A stretch of DNA of 64,000 nucleotides, taken from the NCBI GenBank assembly GCA_024509875.1, contig JAMPIV010021262.1, positions 1-64,000 of the forward strand, in the 5' to 3' direction. The position numbers were made by a program, and so were the translations under genes. This DNA comes from Oreohelix idahoensis (taxonomy: Eukaryota > Mollusca > Gastropoda > Stylommatophora > Oreohelicidae). The notes under the pieces are model-generated. The model did not search any database and was not told the origin of the DNA. It saw only the letters and a program-made list of their open reading frames with translations. Below, piece after piece: positions 55,458 through 64,000 of the stretch (positions are counted from its first letter, which is position 1; each line of letters starts with the position of its first letter).

Positions 55458-57196
55458 AACGACAGGAAATCATACTGCAGCAAGAAATGGAATTGCAAAG
55501 GCTTAAATTGGAAACAGCAAAACTTAATTCGCAGGGTGCTGCAGCAAGCCAAAATGATAATGCTCAATCGGTATCTTCTTCCAACCGACTTAAGGGCAAT
55601 TATTACTTTAAGCTACCACCGTTCAAATTACACGTGGACGACCTATCATCATGGCTGGCGCGCTTTGAGGATATATGTAAGGTCAATAACCTTGACAAAA
55701 CAGCATGGGCACTTAAACTCAAGGAATTTCTGGATGGAGAACCTGCAAGTGCAGCACAAAATATTGATCCGACATTAGCCACAGACTATGAGGCCATTAA
55801 GACTTTGTTATTACGTCGGTTCCATTTGAACGAAGAGGCATGTAGATTACGTTTCAAAAGTTTGTTGCCAGATAATAATAAAGATTTCACAGGTTTTATT
55901 GCTAACATACGCAATACTTTTAACAGATGGGTTGAACTGGCAGGTGTCAACAAATCTTACGACAAGTTAGTCGATTTGTTATTGAGGGATAAAGTGTTAT
56001 CTTCTGTCAGCCCACCGTTCTTTGCTTATCTGCAAGAACGGAAACCAGAAACTATTGATGAGTTAGAAAAAATTTCTTTAAATTACTGCACCGCTCATCC
56101 GAATGCTAACATTTCTGGCTCGTTAATAAGAGAACCACTTCATGTAGCCTCCAATATGGCATATCATAGTAATAACAAACCTAGAACACACAGTGTGGAC
56201 AGAGGTAGGTTCAAGGGAAACTATGACATTAATTTTCATAAGGGACGTAATAGCTTTAACAATAACTTTAATAGAGGAAGACCACAAAACAGAAATTATT
56301 CACCTCAGTCCAGATACAACAGTAATCCACGTAACTCAAGTTATAATCGTTCATATAATGATAATAACGGTAACAATTGGAACAACAGCGATAATTATAA
56401 CTCGAGACATCGAGATAACAGTTACAATAGAGGACAACGGAATAATTCAACTGATTATTCTCGTCATCGTTCTCATTCTCGTAGATCGACAAATTATAAT
56501 CATAATACAGGGGCAGCCGTTACTACTGCTACAACTCCTGTGGTTCAGAGTTCACCTACTAATAACAAAATGCAGTCCTCGTCTACTTGTTTTGCAATGA
56601 ATTATAACGTGGCAAATAGTTGCCAAAAATGTAATCTTATATTTCAGAAGGCAAAAGAGACAGTTCTGAACTGCGGACACATTCTACCAGAAGTCAGTCT
56701 TGCATCCAATGATGGGACAGGCTCTCTGATTTTCAACAGAGGGATAGTTAATGGTTCAATGGTTTCTCTATTGAGAGATTCGGGGTCCACAACAATTGGA
56801 GTGCTGCAGTCTCTGGTACATCCTAGCTGTGCAACAGGGGAATATGTCCGGTGCATGACTTTTGGGGGAACTATTGAGTTTTACCCCACAGCTATTGTCC
56901 ATGTTAATACACCTTTCTTTTCAGGACAAGTTAAGGTATGCATGCTTCAGAATCCAATTGCAGATCTGATGTTGGGACGCATCCATGGTAGTAAGGATTG
57001 TTCCCCACAGGAAATTGAGGAATGGGAATTAAAGAATGTGCAATCTTATTGCAATGCTAACGCTGTCATTGCAACAGCTACATTACGAGCCAACAAAATA
57101 AATACATGTGGCTCAGTCTTCTCCAATTTCAGTCTAAGTACCATTTTGGAAATCGATGAGGAGAAGGATGAGACTCTCATACAGAAAAAAAAATGA
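55412..57196 (+). CDS. E3 Gag - protease
   Basis: 594 codons. Order: end of the coiled coil, capsid N-terminal KLPPFKLHVDDLSSWLARFE, and the SCAN-like part with RWVELAGVNKSYDKLVDLLL, R-D-K-V-L and QERKPETIDE. An Asn/Arg/Ser-rich stretch follows, then C404-x2-C-x13-C-G-H-I-L-P and the protease with R-D-S-G-S-T-T near residue 454 and ADLMLGRIHGSKDCSPQEI. Homology to E2 and E4 persists to the DEEKDETL region, where those two lead into integrase. Here it ends in an A9 run (57185-57193) directly followed by TGA. A one-base change in that run would join it to the RRM ORF. Confidence 0.92.
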   Translation: MARDEILRIEEENKLKRQEIILQQEMELQRLKLETAKLNSQGAAASQNDNAQSVSSSNRLKGNYYFKLPPFKLHVDDLSSWLARFEDICKVNNLDKTAWALKLKEFLDGEPASAAQNIDPTLATDYEAIKTLLLRRFHLNEEACRLRFKSLLPDNNKDFTGFIANIRNTFNRWVELAGVNKSYDKLVDLLLRDKVLSSVSPPFFAYLQERKPETIDELEKISLNYCTAHPNANISGSLIREPLHVASNMAYHSNNKPRTHSVDRGRFKGNYDINFHKGRNSFNNNFNRGRPQNRNYSPQSRYNSNPRNSSYNRSYNDNNGNNWNNSDNYNSRHRDNSYNRGQRNNSTDYSRHRSHSRRSTNYNHNTGAAVTTATTPVVQSSPTNNKMQSSSTCFAMNYNVANSCQKCNLIFQKAKETVLNCGHILPEVSLASNDGTGSLIFNRGIVNGSMVSLLRDSGSTTIGVLQSLVHPSCATGEYVRCMTFGGTIEFYPTAIVHVNTPFFSGQVKVCMLQNPIADLMLGRIHGSKDCSPQEIEEWELKNVQSYCNANAVIATATLRANKINTCGSVFSNFSLSTILEIDEEKDETLIQKKK

Positions 57197-57791
57197 TACT
57201 AAACTACCAGCACATCCAGGGAAGATTATAGAATCATTTCGAGGCAGATATGCCTTTTCTCTAAAGAGTGCCGCCAAGTCGGAAGATAGATATTGGCGAC
57301 AGGATCATATTAACAGTGATCTGGATAAAATTGTTGAAAATGGGAAAAGAAAAGATGTCCCAAACAAGGGTAATGATGGTGGAGTTCTTATGAACTTATG
57401 TAATAAAATTAGGACAAATAAATATGTCAATCATTATAAGACATCATCTCATAAGACTACCAGATCCAAGGGATTAAATAGAAGAACTATTTATCATGTT
57501 AGTGACACTGATCCCACTTACATTGGGAAGGGTGCATATTCTCGCACCGTGTTAGTGCGCAATCTGCCACAAGGTACCAGATGGCAGTCACTTAGTAATT
57601 TCTTTAATGACACGGCAGACGTTATGTTTGTACGGTTGTTGTCACCTACCAATGACAGGTATGGTGAAGCTATAGTTACATTTCGTAACAATAGAGATGC
57701 TCGAATGGTCATCGAGCGGGATAATGGTGCTTACTTTAACCACCAGTGTCTACGGTTACAATTAGTACCTAATGCTGCGTCACGCAGATAA
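57156..57791 (+). CDS. E3 RRM-domain protein occupying the integrase position
   Basis: 211 codons from ATG 57156 (a second ATG is at 57168), overlapping the Gag-protease ORF by 41 nt in the +1 frame. The N-terminal 125 residues are basic with no domain that I know. Residues 130-204 form a complete RRM: beta1/RNP2 VLVRNL (132-137), a helix with R-W-Q-S-L-S-N-F-F, beta2 DVMFVRLLSP, beta3/RNP1 YGEAIVTF (169-176), a helix with D-A-R-M-V-I-E, and beta4 L-R-L-Q-L-V. RNP1 has E and I where the two stacking aromatics usually lie, somewhat like the quasi-RRM G-E-A variants. No integrase residue is present. It could be a captured host mRNA segment or an RNA chaperone acquired by the element. Confidence 0.85.
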   Translation: MRRRMRLSYRKKNDTKLPAHPGKIIESFRGRYAFSLKSAAKSEDRYWRQDHINSDLDKIVENGKRKDVPNKGNDGGVLMNLCNKIRTNKYVNHYKTSSHKTTRSKGLNRRTIYHVSDTDPTYIGKGAYSRTVLVRNLPQGTRWQSLSNFFNDTADVMFVRLLSPTNDRYGEAIVTFRNNRDARMVIERDNGAYFNHQCLRLQLVPNAASRR

Positions 57792-57884
57792 CAGATTATG
57801 GTAACACATTTTGTCTCACATTGTTGATGACTCAGCATAGTCAGTCATCATTTCTTTCCTTTATTGGTCATTTATGTTCTTGTG
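57792..57884 (+). other. Gap between RRM ORF and RT frame
   Basis: 93 nt, AT- and T-rich, with stops in all frames. It could be leftover 3' UTR of a captured transcript. A pyrimidine-rich run leading to TTACAAG near 57918 could act as a splice acceptor, but nothing proves it. Confidence 0.4.
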
Positions 57885-58719
57885 AATTAAATATTGTATA
57901 TTTTCTATTACTGAACGCTTACAAGCTATTTTTCATGAACTAGATGACACTGTCGTACCTAGATGTCACTATTCTAATTTGTCTGTTATCCAGGAAGAAG
58001 AATCTTCTTTTCCTGAGGTACAGTTAGCTTTACCTGTACCTGTAGTACAGTCTAGTGAATCTTGGCGGGACGTAACCATCTCTTCGTCGGTTACACCGCA
58101 ACAGCATCAACAGATTGCTGAACTTCTACAATCTTATCCAGATGTGTTGACCGACGTTCCAGGTCGCACATCAGTCATTACTCATGACATCACTCTTAAC
58201 GATGATACTCCAATTCGGGTACATCCATATTCTGTTCCTCTACACTTTCTTACTAAAACTACTAAGGAACTTGAACAGATGTTATCTTTAGGAATTATTG
58301 AAACTAGTAATTCCCCATTTTCTTCTCCATTAGTTATTGTCCGAAAGAAGGACAATAACATTAGACTATGCGTCGACTATAGAAAATTAAATGCACAAAC
58401 GATAGTTAATAGCGAACCACATCCACTTCTCGACGACTTACTGCCACGTCTATCGACCGCAACGATATTCACTAAGATAGACTTAACTAAAGGTTATTGG
58501 CAGATACCACTAACCGAAAAAGCTAAATACTACACAGCGTTTTCCACTCCGCAAGGTCTATACCAGTGGAATGTTATGCCTTTTGGGCTTTTTAACGCTC
58601 CAGCTACCTTTGTTCGCATGATGCGACACATTTTTTCAGGTAGACCAGACATTATTACATACATAGACGACATATGCTTATTTAGTTCATCTTTTGAGGA
58701 ACATTTTTTTGGGTCTTGA
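57885..58719 (+). CDS. E3 reverse transcriptase, first part
   Basis: The frame opens after a TGA at 57882 and has no ATG near its start. Its beginning (L-Q-A-I-F-H-E-L, then SNLSVIQEEESSFPEVQ) matches the tail of E2 integrase and the integrase-RT joint, so a trace of the old integrase end remains. RT motifs: LCVDYRKLNAQT, TKIDLTKGYWQIPL, MPFGLFNAPATF and catalytic YIDD. It ends at 58719 after a T7 run (58704-58710) that shifts the frame; with six T the next stretch would follow directly. Confidence 0.92.
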
Positions 58720-59479
58720 AAACGTTTTGGACACATTAAGAAGGAACAATTTAACTGCTAAACCCACAAAATTACAAGTAGCATTTCATGAAATAACTTT
58801 TTTGGGTCACGTTATTGGAGCAGGATATATCCGAACACTACCCAGTACGGTTTCTAAAATTTTAAACATTTCCGTTCCTCAAACGAAGAAACAGGTTAGA
58901 AGCTTGTTAGGTCTAGTCCAATATTACAGTAGATTCGTACCTAACTTGTCATCTATCACGGCTGTTTTGTCCTCATTATTAAAGAAGGACATGCCAGTGA
59001 AGGTGACATGGACTAGTGAGTGTAATAATGTTTTCCTTAATATTATTAACATATTTTCAAACCCACCAATCTTGAGACTAACTGATGCTTCCAAAAAGTT
59101 TATTCTCCGAACAGATGCGAGTAGCTACGAAATTGGCGCATGTTTGCTCCAATATCATGACGACATCCTCCATCCAAACTTGTACGTCTCACGGAAACTG
59201 AAACCACCGGAAGTCAAATACTCAACTGTCGACCGCGAACTTTTAGCAGTGGTGTGGGCGATAACGAAGTTGGAAAAGTTCCTGTTGGGAGCCCCGTTCG
59301 TAGTACAGACAGACCAGAAAGCCGTAGCATCACTACGACGGGCGAATCATAAAAGTCCAAAGCTCACCAGATTCGCTATTCTCCTTCAACCGTTTGACTT
59401 CTCAATCGAGTACATCACAGGAGCAGATAACGTCCTGGCAGATACTCTATCTCGAAATCCTACTGATATCGAGTCCTGA
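58694..59479 (+). CDS. E3 RT thumb/connection and RNase H
   Basis: Continues the RT after the one-base shift: LRRNNLTAKPTKLQ, ITFLGHVIG, KKQVRSLLGLVQYYSRFVP. RNase H has RTDASSYEIGACLLQ, DRELLAVVWAITK and QTDQKAVASL, then DNVLADTLSRNP before the stop. All three RNase H acidic residues are present. No integrase follows; 1.1 kb of AT-rich sequence leads to the 3' LTR. Confidence 0.92.
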   Translation: MRNIFLGLENVLDTLRRNNLTAKPTKLQVAFHEITFLGHVIGAGYIRTLPSTVSKILNISVPQTKKQVRSLLGLVQYYSRFVPNLSSITAVLSSLLKKDMPVKVTWTSECNNVFLNIINIFSNPPILRLTDASKKFILRTDASSYEIGACLLQYHDDILHPNLYVSRKLKPPEVKYSTVDRELLAVVWAITKLEKFLLGAPFVVQTDQKAVASLRRANHKSPKLTRFAILLQPFDFSIEYITGADNVLADTLSRNPTDIES

Positions 59480-60553
59480 ACTATATTAACGTCGTAGATA
59501 CTTACTCAAAATAAATAGCACTATAATGGCTGTTCTATATAGAAATGAACTATTGCCTACAATACAAGTATCTGCGTACTAAAGACTTTATATACGAAAT
59601 GAACGAAATCAATTGACTCTATGTTCGTATTTACGCCAGAACTTTGCTTGCTATCCTTTACTGATAAAACTATTGGACACATTTCCGTGCATCAAGTGAA
59701 CATAATAGAAAACACTATCAAAGTAACTCAGTATGCGACATGAACTATTATCAATAACGTCGACACTTATGAACTGAAACACATAAACATTTGTTTGTTA
59801 ATTGGAATTCACAAGGATCAAACATACGTATGGATCATCTTATCCAACTTTAATTAATTTTATTTAAGTCGTTAAAATAATGGAAATTAAAATGAAAGGT
59901 GAGATAAATATGAAAAAAATGAAATGAAATTTGGAAAAAAATGAAAGAAAGAAAAAAATAAGAACTCACATGATTCTTAGATAATGTTATTGTATGTAAC
60001 TATTATATTATATAGTTAATAATTATGTGGATACATCACATACTACATTATTGTTTAAATTGGTTAATTTAGATAGCTATTAACAACTTAATACTAAACT
60101 TAATTAATGTCCAACACACATAACTAAGTTAAATTTATGCATTACTTTTTTCTCTACTTTATTCTTTATTTATTTATTTCTCTCTTTAACATATACTTTC
60201 ATTTTTCTTACATTAGATTTTCAAAAACTTTATTCTTATTCCACACTCAATATAATTAATTAGTTTAATTTTAACTGTATAGATTAGTCTGACGTGACAT
60301 TTCATTGTGACATATTTTAAGTTAATTAATTATTTAATTAGATATCAACATTAGCCATTCTCTTTTAGTTTATATAAAATTTATGTATAACATTTAGGTA
60401 TAATATGATCATTAATATATTAGATGACTGTTAGTTAGTCGACATGACCACGACATTGGTTCTAGACAGAACGTCGTAGGCCATATGCCACATTTTTGTT
60501 AAATTTTTTGATATTGTTAAATTTTTTGATATTCATTCAGATAGGTTTTTGAA
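59480..60553 (+). other. E3 3' untranslated region
   Basis: AT-rich, without an ORF. In standard Ty3/gypsy elements integrase would be here; it is absent. A short duplication with GTTAAATTTTTTGATATT occurs near 60497-60534. Confidence 0.6.
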
Positions 60554-60600
60554 AAAAAAAATCTATCTAATAGATTTTTTTTCCCCCGGTGGACAGGGAA
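60554..60600 (+). promoter_or_regulatory. E3 3' hairpin and polypurine tract
   Basis: A perfect 13-bp stem (A8 TCTAT pairing with ATAGA T8, 3-nt loop CTA) at 60554-60582 is followed by CCCCCGGTGGACAGGGAA abutting the 3' LTR. Same arrangement as E2 and E5. Confidence 0.7.
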
Positions 60601-61405
60601 TGGTTACGGTAGATTAATTAGCATTGTCTGCTAGAGGTTAGCAGCATGCGATTTTAGGGGTTACAACGTTTAATGTAATGTAAAAAGTATTATTAGCCTA
60701 GTGAACGCTGTGACGTTTCAGCGTTGGTAGTCACGCACGGTGACCAAGTAACGGGACCCTTTTTCAAATGACCGTCAAACGGAGAAGACGTGTCTTTATA
60801 TTCTTATAGTGTCGGGCAGGAAAGGCCACACGGTTATATTGTATTTTCTCATGGACATGGGTCAGTCCACTGTTGTGATGAAGAAAGATGAAGTTACAGG
60901 TTAGTAGTTGACTAAACCTTGTCGAGATGAATTAACAGTCCTCTTTAGTTAATACTAGTGCCAGACGCATAATCTCACTGTCGGTCGTTGGATTTACCAA
61001 CCACGCGTGCATATAGTTATGTCGTTCTGCCTACAGTAGTTCAGATGTATGAGACAAGGACTGATTTGTAAAGGAATCATAGATGAAGTAGGAACTGCAA
61101 TTATTATGTATAATTCTTCATGATGACCATGTGTGAACTGTTCGTGTATGGAATTGATATATTAAATTTATATGGACTCAAGGAATGACTTATCAAGTCT
61201 CTGAACATTTTGGGAATTCAAATCATCATTATCATGGTCACAAGTTAATTTAAACCCACATTCGCGTACTTAACATCAAAGGCACGAAGCTCTAAATAAG
61301 ATGAACTATAAACCCAGATTACACGATTGACTATCAAGCTCTCAACAATCCGTTGAGCTAATTTTACCGAACCGCCTGTAAAAACTACTGGCCGCCCCTG
61401 CAACA
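60601..61405 (+). repeat. E3 3' LTR, 805 bp, internally deleted
   Basis: Matches the 5' LTR at both ends. A 12-bp filler, GGGTCAGTCCAC (60859-60870), stands in place of the 1165-bp segment 51866-53030. One extra G is present at its start. Confidence 0.92.
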
Positions 61406-61410
61406 GGTAC

Positions 61411-63690
61411 ACACAATACATACAATGAAAGAACAATGGAGAAATGCGGCAGCGGAACAGCAAACGAAAATGGGGATAAACTAATAAGTTTCTTTAGCAT
61501 TAACAACCTGGTCATTGGAGGAACACTCTTCTCACATAGGGAAATTCACAAATTTACGTGGGAATCACCAAATGGTCGGGACAGAAACCAGATAGACCAC
61601 ATCATGGTTAACGGTAGATGGAGACATGCATTACAAGATGTGAAGGTAAGAAGAGGTGCAGATGTGGGAAGTGATCACCATTTAGTAGTAGCAAAACTGA
61701 AAGTGAAACTAAGAAGGGCTGCACCAACAGTATTTACACAGAAAAGGTTTGACATCAGCAAATTGAAGGACTCCCTTACCAGAAAAGCTTTTGCGGCCGA
61801 CATAAAGAAACGATATCAATTTGCCAAAAGTCAGGAAAATACATTGACTGATGATATAGACCAGAATTTCAACACCATTTCAACAATATACAAATAAAGC
61901 AGCAAATCATGCTTGGGATTCCAGGAAAGGAAGAAGCAAGACTGGATAACACCAGAAACATTAAACACCATAACGATGAGAAAGGAAATGAAAAAAAAGA
62001 AAACAGAAGCGAAGTCCCCCAGGTTAAAGCAACTATATAGCGAACAGTACAGTCAGCTGGACAAGGAAGTTAAACGCCAAACCCGAGCCAAAAAAAGGAA
62101 TTTCCTAGACGATCTTGCAAGACAGGCAGAGGAGGCAGCACTGAGAAATGAACAAAGCACAGTATACAAAATAACTAAATTCATCAGCGGAAAACGAGGT
62201 GCAAACAATATTACATTAGTAAGAGATAAGCAAGGTAATCTCATCACGACAGCAGAGGGACAGGAAACAAGATGGGCAGAGCACTTCAGAGAAACTCTGA
62301 ACAAGGAACCACCAGAGACACAATTGAATGTTCCTGAAGCTGAAAACGATCTAGATGTGAATACAGACATTCCACGCAAAGGAGAAATCATCACAGCAAT
62401 CAAAGGGTTAAAGAATGGCAAAGCTCCGGGCCATGATAACTTAAATGCAGAGCTATTTAAGACAGACCCTGAGCTAGCAGCAGAACTATTAGAACCACTA
62501 TTTTCATAAGTCTGGAAAACGGAGACAACACCATCAGAGTGGAACAAAGGAATAATTGTCAAATTGCCCAAGAAAGGAGATCTTGCAGACTGCAATAATT
62601 GGAGAGGAATCACTCTTCTCTCAGTTCCCAGCAAAATACTAGGCAGGATAATTATACAGAGAATTTCAAAGGCAGTAGACCACAAACTGAGGAAAGAACA
62701 AGCAGGATTTAGAAAGAACAGGAGATGTGTAGATCATAAATTCACTCTCAGGAACATTATAGAGCAGTGCTCAGAATGGCAAAGACATCTTTACATTAAT
62801 TTTGTTGATTTTGAAAAAGCTTTCGACAGCATACATAGGGACAGTTTATGGAAAATACTGAGGGCTTATGGAATTCCAAGCTGCATAGTGTCAATCATAA
62901 AAAGCCTCTATGCCAACTTTACGTGTAGTGTTGGGCAGAGCAACCTAACCTTTGAGGTGAAGACAGGAGTACGACAGGGATGCCCCTTATCAACCACTCT
63001 ATTTTTAACAGTCATAGACTGGGTGATGCGCCAGACAACAGAGGGCAGTCCAAGAGGAATAAGATGGACAACATTTTCTACATTGGAAGATCTGGAATAT
63101 GCAGATGACATTGCACTACTAGCACATTCACATCAACACATCCAGGAAAAAACGGATAGACTTAATAAGTTTATCCAGCAGGTTGGCTTGAATATCAATT
63201 TAAAGAAGTCTGAGGTCATGACGCTCAATGTAAGCAACCCTGAGCCCATATCTGTAAGGAATCAGCAATTAGTACAGACAGATACCTTCACATACCTAGG
63301 AAGCATAGTAACACCAGACGGCGGGGCAGGCAAAGACATCAACATCAGAATGAATAAGGCAAGAACAGCCTTCTTTAGCCTAAACAACATCTGGAAGTCC
63401 TCCCAATACAGCACAAGCACAGAATTAAGATTATATCAGAGCCGTGTGCTTTCTGTGCTTCTCTATGTATCGGAATGCTGGAGAAATACAGAGAAGGAAA
63501 TGTCGAAACTGTCCTCTTTTCACACAACATGCCTAAGAAAAATTCACCGAATCTTTTGGCCGAATACCATCACTAACCAAGATCTGCTTACTCGTAGCAA
63601 GCAAGAGGACATGCACACCATCATAGCTGGCAGACGCTTGAGCTGGGTTGGCCATGTCCTCAGAAGAGACCCCGATGCATCACAAGAACA
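61411..63690 (+). pseudogene. RTE-B endonuclease C-terminal half and reverse transcriptase
   Basis: Same frame as 51088-51608 once E3 is ignored. Endonuclease end: FTWESPNGRDRNQIDHIMV and GADVGSDHHLVVA, with the final D-H. A stop at 61897 lies in the linker. WAEHFRETLN, GLKNGKAPGHDNLNAELFK and a stop at 62509 follow. RT motifs: LPKKGDLADCNNWRGITLL, FVDFEKAFDSIHRDSLW, GVRQGCPLSTTLF and catalytic Y-A-D-D-I-A-L-L. Thumb and C-terminal blocks follow: F-T-Y-L-G-S-I-V-T, V-S-E-C-W and S-W-V-G-H-V-L-R-R. Only three stops and one frame change make it fairly well preserved. Confidence 0.93.
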
Positions 63691-63882
63691 GCTATGCTTT
63701 GGACCCCTGAAGGAAAACGAAAGAGAGGCCGACCAAAAACAACCTGGCGTAGGACTGTGGAGGCTGAGATGCAAAGAATGAACCAGAGTTGGGGCACTGT
63801 ACGAAGGATGGCCACCGACCGAGCAAAGTGGAATCAATTTGTTGTTGCCCTACAAGACGCCACTAGGCGTGATGGCCACTGA
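63691..63882 (+). pseudogene. RTE-B C-terminus, shifted frame
   Basis: After a one-base shift near 63690 the reading continues LWTPEGKRKRGRPKTTWRRT, then a D-R-A-K-W-N-Q block and D-A-T-R-R-D-G-H before the stop. The K-R-K-R-G-R-P-K-T block and the later D-R-x-x-W are typical for RTE ORF2 ends. The last part is the sequence duplicated in the tail at 39692-39890. Confidence 0.88.
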
Positions 63883-63925
63883 CTGCTTTGACGGTCGGCG
63901 GCTAAGGATCAGAGATGAAGAAGAA

Positions 63926-63939
63926 GAGCAGGTTGTCTG
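63926..63939 (+). repeat. RTE-B target site duplication, right copy
   Basis: GAGCAGGTTGTCTG, identical to 50794-50807. Confidence 0.78.
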
Positions 63940-64000
63940 TAGTTGTCACGTCGGGCGTTTATTCTAGCATTTTGCGTATTCATTGTGTGTATTTATTCCC

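Larger units (their letters stand above)
51609..61405 (+). mobile_element. E3: Gmr1-like LTR retrotransposon with an RRM ORF in place of integrase
   Basis: The LTRs are 51609-53565 and 60601-61405; the target duplication GGTAC at 51604-51608 and 61406-61410 is perfect. The shared LTR parts differ at only about six sites. The order is Gag, protease, RRM ORF, then RT/RNase H. No integrase HHCC, D,D35E or GPY/F module is found in any frame, yet the element has clearly integrated recently. The 3' LTR has lost 1165 bp relative to the 5' LTR. Confidence 0.93.
50808..63925 (+). mobile_element. RTE-B: RTE-type LINE interrupted by E3
   Basis: GAGCAGGTTGTCTG occurs at 50794-50807 and 63926-63939, a 14-bp target duplication that brackets the element. 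Without E3 and one 5-bp TSD copy the LINE is about 3.3 kb, the usual size of a full-length RTE. It encodes an APE endonuclease and RT in one frame when E3 is ignored, with stops at 51513, 61897 and 62509 and a frame change near 63690. The 3' end has a GAAGAAGAA tail. Confidence 0.85.

Noticed and set aside
56193..56600. 135-codon plus-strand frame inside E3 Gag
   Set aside because: A shadow of the Asn/Arg/Ser-rich Gag segment; low-complexity Ile/Thr-rich product.

Overview
The window is animal genomic DNA, AT-rich and built almost entirely of retrotransposons inserted into one another. No host protein-coding gene could be recognised. The mixture (Ty3/gypsy elements of the Gmr1 type, RTE-type LINEs, other decayed LINEs, a tRNA-derived SINE) fits an aquatic invertebrate, possibly a mollusc. 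That taxon guess is weak and rests only on repeat content.

Five LTR elements are present. E1 (+, 1 to about 4058 plus a 3' LTR start) is cut by the left edge. E5 (-, 4891-12410) has perfect TSDs (CTTAT) and encodes one Gag-like protein and no enzymes. E2 (-, 19155-28662) has near-identical 1.54 kb LTRs. E4 (-, 38193-46774) has 971 bp LTRs and an ORF broken by stops and by a LINE tail. E3 (+, 51609-61405) has perfect TSDs (GGTAC). In E1, E2 and E4 the integrase lies upstream of reverse transcriptase, the opposite of ordinary Ty3/gypsy and characteristic of the Gmr1 lineage. In E4 gag, protease, integrase and RT/RNase H share one reading frame, so the ancestral product was one polyprotein. E2, E3, E4 and, in degenerate form, E5 share a Gag motif C-x2-C-x13-C-G-H in place of the CCHC knuckle kept by E1.

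The most unusual object is E3. Where E2 and E4 carry integrase, E3 has an intact 211-codon ORF ending in an RNA-recognition-motif (RRM) domain, and no integrase at all. Its perfect TSD and nearly identical LTRs imply recent integration, presumably with integrase supplied in trans. E5 looks like a second kind of dependent element, Gag-only. Just before the 3' LTR, E2, E3 and E5 share an A-tract/T-tract hairpin followed by a C-rich CGG junction and a purine-rich tract, and E4 has a different hairpin at the same place.

Nesting: E2 interrupts a degenerate RTE-type LINE (RTE-A: 18480-19154 and 28663-30960). E3 interrupts a probably full-length RTE (RTE-B: 50808-51608 and 61411-63925, with 14-bp TSDs). 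A 199-bp tail of an RTE-B relative sits in the RNase H of E4 with a 12-bp TSD. E5 sits in a ~240-bp tandem repeat near the 3' end of E1. LINE remnants also lie at 14800-16060 (with a 52-bp tandem array), 17604-18401 (-) and 48200-49573, and a SINE at 16265-16571. The stretches 12600-14800, 30961-38190 and 46780-48200 hold diverged repeats and unrecognised sequence.
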